This document shows positions 7,619 through 10,163 of a stretch of 10,163 bases of DNA, piece by piece. This DNA comes from DATDCV01 sp036524155 (GTDB lineage: Bacteria; Verrucomicrobiota; Verrucomicrobiia; Limisphaerales; UBA8199), in NCBI GenBank assembly GCA_036524155.1, contig DATDCV010000727.1:1-10163 (forward strand). Reading direction: 5' to 3'. Position 1 is the first letter of the stretch, and each line of letters begins with the position of its first letter. The notes beneath the pieces were generated by a model, which made no database searches, was not told the origin of the DNA, and saw only the letters and a list, made by a program, of their open reading frames with translations. Made by a program: the position numbers and the translations under genes.

Positions 7619-7624
7619 TCACCT
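7619..7624 (-). promoter_or_regulatory. Ribosome binding site of the giant gene
   Basis: On the - strand AGGTGA lies 6 nt (CCGTAT) before the ATG at 7612-7610; a second GGAGGT lies further upstream (7627-7632). The placement supports the chosen start, which also gives a clean signal peptide. Confidence 0.6.
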
Positions 7625-7766
7625 TTACCTCCAGCCTGAACAAACCGAAGGCGGCTCTTGGTTTTCACTCCTCCCTGAAATCGGCAAGCTGGCGTCGGCG
7701 CCGGAGGATCCGCACGCAACCCGCCCCGAGCTCCAGCGCGAGGCCTAACCCAGCCGCCCGACGAAT

Positions 7767-7786
7767 GGCAGGCCGGAAAGCCTGCC
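7767..7786. repeat. GGCAGGC hairpin in the leader of the giant gene
   Basis: GGCAGGC, a 6-nt loop (CGGAAA) and GCCTGCC form a perfect 7-bp stem. There is no T run on either side, so it is not a typical intrinsic terminator. It would lie in the 5' untranslated leader of the giant mRNA if the promoter at 7885-7913 is used. Short GC-rich hairpins of this kind are often dispersed extragenic repeats. Confidence 0.5.
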
Positions 7787-7879
7787 GCGCTGTGATAGAC
7801 TTCCACCACCCCGCCGGGCGGCCGCGGGACGGTCCGTGCCCAAGGCTTCGCCCGGAGATCTCATTATAAGGAGTACTGA

Positions 7880-7896
7880 ATGGCTTAATAAGCCAT
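7880..7896. promoter_or_regulatory. 17-bp palindrome over the -10 box (possible operator)
   Basis: ATGGCTTAATAAGCCAT is symmetric in both 8-base arms around one central base. It covers the predicted -10 hexamer of the - strand promoter, a usual position for a repressor site. No regulator gene is in the window, so the binding protein is unknown. Confidence 0.45.
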
Positions 7897-7913
7897 GATG
7901 GTGCACTTGTCAA
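7885..7913 (-). promoter_or_regulatory. Sigma70-like promoter for the giant gene
   Basis: On the - strand a perfect -35 TTGACA (7908-7913) is separated by exactly 17 bp from TATTAA (7885-7890, 4 of 6 to TATAAT). It points at the giant gene and would give a leader of roughly 265 nt. A perfect TATAAT lies further downstream at 7863-7868 but has no good -35 partner. Primary sigma factors of this phylum are expected to read similar boxes, but no start site is known. Confidence 0.5.
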
Positions 7914-8115
7914 AACCAAAACACCAAAGCAAAGCGAATCGGCCAGTCTCCCCTTCATTGTCGGTGGGGCACCGCCGTTCCGGCGTGGCTCGCGCCCGGA
8001 CCGAACCGTCCGGCCTGCCGCGAGGCTCAAGCCGGCGTGGGCCTCAGCCGACCTCCGGCCTTCGGCGACCTGTTAATGACAGGAAGGATTCCTCGAATCG
8101 CGCTGAGCCTCTTCC
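7914..8115. other. Gene-free stretch between the Sde182-esterase gene and the giant gene promoter
   Basis: No supported gene. The stretch holds the hairpin at 7996-8013, a small GATTC-CTC-GAATC stem (8087-8099), and GC-rich inverted segments such as GAGGC facing GCCTC near 8021-8044. Short open frames on both strands here are rich in Arg, Pro and Ser and match no family known to me. Confidence 0.5.
7996..8013 (-). terminator. Weak hairpin after the Sde182-esterase gene
   Basis: CCGGAC, a 6-nt loop and GTCCGG form a GC-rich 6-bp stem about 100 bp beyond the stop codon of the upstream - strand gene. No U-tract follows, so an intrinsic terminator is only possible. It is the best stem seen between that gene and the next promoter. 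Confidence 0.2.
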
Positions 8116-10163
8116 TCACGGAGCGGCTTCCCGCAGAAAATGCTCGAAGAACCGATAGAGCTGTTCGTTCGATTCCGCGGTGGGAGTGTGAGCCGGGCGA
8201 TTGCTCATCCCGACCCGGTTGGTGAAGCCCAGCAACTGGTTCACGGCGGCCAGGTGATTGAGCGCGAGCCAGCGTGAGGGAGGATCCTCCGAGCCGCCGG
8301 ATACAAGGAACGGCCGGGGAGCGATGAGCGCGTGCAGCTCAGGCAAGTCGTCGTCGGCTTCGATCATTCGCCGATAGGCGCCCGTGCGAGGGTTGTCGGG
8401 AGCTGGCAGACCGGCTTTGGGCCGTTTCTGAGCGGGGTCAAAACCGAGATACCACGGTTCCCAGTAGTTCACGTTGGGCCGAGTTTCATCGAACACGATG
8501 CCCGGGTCGCTCACCGCCACCGCCGCGAACTTGTCCCAGAGCGCGCCGGCGAACAGGGCCCATTTGCCGCCATATGAGTGGCCGACCACACCGATGCGCG
8601 CCCGGTCCACGGCCGGCAAAGCGGCGAGCGCGCGCCAGCAATTGGCCGCCACGTAGGCGTGGAAGGAAAGCGGCTGGCATTGGGCGGCGCCGGTCTCAGG
8701 CTGCCAGGCGTTCCCGCCGGGAGTTCCAATCGACAGGGTGACGAATCCGCGCCGCGCGAGCTGATAGCCAAAATCCCGAAGCGGTTCTTTGCCCAGCCCC
8801 ACGCTCGTCTCCGGCTCGTAGTACACGACCAGGACTGCGGGGAAAGGTCCGTTGCCGTCCGGGACAAGTAACCAGCCTTCGCCGGTTTGGTCGGGGGCGA
8901 TCTCGAGCCGGACACGGTGCTGGTTGAAGTTTTCCCGGTGGGTGGTACCGACGACCTCGACCCGTGGGTGCTCAAGGACCGGCGGCCACGGGCCCAGGAG
9001 TTCCTGCCAGTGGCCTAAGATTTCCCGGCGTCGCCGGGACCAGTCCGCGGCAGTGCGCGCCATCGATCCGTCCGCGAACCTGAGCGGGGAGCGGTAGGCG
9101 CCGAACTGTCCGTCGAACTCGGGTGGCGGCCGAAAGAGGGGCGCGAGCACGGCCCAGGAGGAGTTGGTAGACGCGACGTTCACCACCACCCGGCGATAGC
9201 GCGTGAGCGGCGGATCGCCGGTGTCCGTCACGGCGAGAACCACGTGGATCAACTTGCCGGCGGCATCCCGGGGGACTCGAACCGATGCCAAAGGTAAGTT
9301 GGTTCCCTCGATCACGACGTGCCCCGCGTAGTTCCCCGCCTCGGGGTAAACGAACCAGTTGAAGCGGAGAGACTGGCGGTCCGGGTCGGTCGAAGCGCAA
9401 GCATCGAGTTTCAATTCGGGACCGGGCTGCGCGGCAAGCCGGAGCGTTTTTTGACTCGCATCACCGTTGACCACCACTCGCGGCGGATGATTGGCTTCGC
9501 GGGGCGGTTTCACGCACCAATCCAGGCGAGCGCGGAAGTCGTTTTGAAGATCGGCGGCCCAGCGTTGGAGGGTGTTATCCCGGTTGGTGGCGCCCTGCCA
9601 CTCGTCTGCTTGATTGGCCCAGAAGTAAGGCTTGCCTGGAAACGCGTCCTGGTGTCCGTACCGCCCCGCCCAGCTTCCCCACGTCGGCTCTTTCGGCTCG
9701 CTGAGGCCGTTGGGCACGAGGTAAAGGAACGTCATCGTGTCGCCTTCCTTTTGCGGATGAGTGGTGTTGGTTGGATAGAGTGCGCCCAACGGGCCATGGC
9801 CCATGCGGGCGTCGCGTTCCAAATCGAAACCATCGGCCCGGGCTGTCAGCGCGGAGAACCGGTGATACCAGCGTTTGCCCCCGAGCTCGGGGCGGAAGGT
9901 ATCCACCCAGAGCGTGAACGACGGAGCGGCGTTGGTGGTGTGATCGCCGAACTCGTCGGCCGATGCCAGGCGCAGCTTTTGTTTGAAAGCGGCGTAGCCG
10001 CCCGGGCCGCGTTCGCGCAAGACGCGGTCCAGCGTCCGTTTTAGGCAGCTTGGAGCGGAGCCGCGGTCGGTTCCCCAGTTGGAAAACCAGACCGGGCGGG
10101 AGTCGTCGCGGTCTACCGCGCGCAGGATGAGGTTCACGCCGGCGTCGGTGTCCTCGTAGCCGG
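8116..10163 (-). CDS. Sde182-type (DUF1593) protein fused to an alpha/beta hydrolase, N terminus outside window
   Basis: The frame stays open to the right edge (GYEDTDAG precedes the GTG at 10137), so the N terminus is missing; residues are counted from that GTG. Residues 1-215 are the C-terminal part of the Sde182 nucleoside-hydrolase-like domain (RPVWFSNWGTDRGSA, FLYLVPNGL, NRDNTLQRWAADLQNDFRARLDWCV). Residues 217-322 are its Ig-like partner (NHPPRVVVNG, LDACASTDPD, FNWFVYPEAG). Residues about 350-673 are an alpha/beta hydrolase with nucleophile elbow GHSYGG (Ser521), acid candidates Asp544 or the Glu617/Asp618 pair in SGGSEDPP, and His650 in RPAH. Family knowledge: Sde182 of Saccharophagus degradans binds cellulose, and the hydrolase resembles large esterases and dienelactone-type enzymes. 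Inferred role: secreted ester hydrolysis on a plant or algal glycan. Substrate is unknown. The nucleoside-hydrolase metal site would lie outside the window. Confidence 0.88.
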   Translation of the reverse strand, partial: GYEDTDAGVNLILRAVDRDDSRPVWFSNWGTDRGSAPSCLKRTLDRVLRERGPGGYAAFKQKLRLASADEFGDHTTNAAPSFTLWVDTFRPELGGKRWYHRFSALTARADGFDLERDARMGHGPLGALYPTNTTHPQKEGDTMTFLYLVPNGLSEPKEPTWGSWAGRYGHQDAFPGKPYFWANQADEWQGATNRDNTLQRWAADLQNDFRARLDWCVKPPREANHPPRVVVNGDASQKTLRLAAQPGPELKLDACASTDPDRQSLRFNWFVYPEAGNYAGHVVIEGTNLPLASVRVPRDAAGKLIHVVLAVTDTGDPPLTRYRRVVVNVASTNSSWAVLAPLFRPPPEFDGQFGAYRSPLRFADGSMARTAADWSRRRREILGHWQELLGPWPPVLEHPRVEVVGTTHRENFNQHRVRLEIAPDQTGEGWLLVPDGNGPFPAVLVVYYEPETSVGLGKEPLRDFGYQLARRGFVTLSIGTPGGNAWQPETGAAQCQPLSFHAYVAANCWRALAALPAVDRARIGVVGHSYGGKWALFAGALWDKFAAVAVSDPGIVFDETRPNVNYWEPWYLGFDPAQKRPKAGLPAPDNPRTGAYRRMIEADDDLPELHALIAPRPFLVSGGSEDPPSRWLALNHLAAVNQLLGFTNRVGMSNRPAHTPTAESNEQLYRFFEHFLREAAP

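Noticed and set aside
6605..7639. 344-residue open frame on the + strand
   Set aside because: Antisense shadow of the LamG/Fn3 part of the giant gene, which has clear domains and a signal peptide.
7868..7887. AAGGAG, 6-nt spacer, ATG GCT TAA on the + strand (two-codon frame)
   Set aside because: Explained better by the palindrome and promoter on the other strand; a two-codon frame cannot be supported as a gene.
7665..8030. 121-residue open frame on the - strand
   Set aside because: It spans the predicted promoter and leader, has no SD and no recognisable content.
7895..8158. 87-residue open frame on the + strand
   Set aside because: No SD, Arg/Ser/Pro-rich with no family resemblance, and it overlaps the end of the Sde182-esterase gene antisense.

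Overview
The window looks like a high-GC chromosome segment from the Verrucomicrobiota, close to the Pedosphaera/Limisphaerales type. This is inferred from family content, not from a marker gene. The clues are a giant secreted mosaic protein with LamG, Ig-like and a typical verrucomicrobial C-terminal module (ending FYRLRVQ), a Sde182-type protein joined to an alpha/beta hydrolase, a DUF4097-type GGG-repeat protein, and GC-rich dispersed palindromic repeats between genes. No rRNA, tRNA or CRISPR array was seen.

Layout, left to right. (1) The 3' end of a penicillin-acylase-family gene on the + strand (1-498). (2) Convergent to it, after 24 bp, a secreted DUF4097/adhesin-like protein on the - strand (523-1494, possibly starting at 1572) built from a precise 18-residue TSGGG repeat. 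(3) A gene-free stretch holding a 121-bp palindromic element (1851-1971) with 17-bp perfect terminal inverted repeats and a 9-bp flanking direct repeat, which fits a MITE or REP-like insertion. (4) A 1866-residue secreted protein on the - strand (2012-7612). (5) A 503-bp gene-free region carrying a good sigma70-like promoter for the giant gene, with a near-perfect palindrome over its -10 box, and small hairpins. (6) The 3' part of a large - strand gene (8116-10163, open at the window edge) that joins a Sde182/DUF1593 nucleoside-hydrolase-like domain, its Ig-like partner domain and a complete alpha/beta hydrolase with a GHSYGG nucleophile elbow.

The most interesting object is the giant protein. 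Its front half is an ordinary surface-lectin mosaic. Residues about 960-1610 change to long amphipathic helices around a Gly-rich hydrophobic hairpin, followed by a beta domain whose motif order recalls the shaft/pore and TcB-binding end of Tc (TcA) toxins. If that holds, it would be a Tc-like pore module carried on a lectin-type adhesin in a free-living lineage. This is a pattern-based hypothesis that needs a profile or structure search.

The three - strand genes are probably not one operon. The giant gene has its own promoter, and the gaps are about 500 bp. The common theme is secreted or surface proteins: amide hydrolysis, surface adhesion, possible membrane perforation, and glycan or ester hydrolysis.
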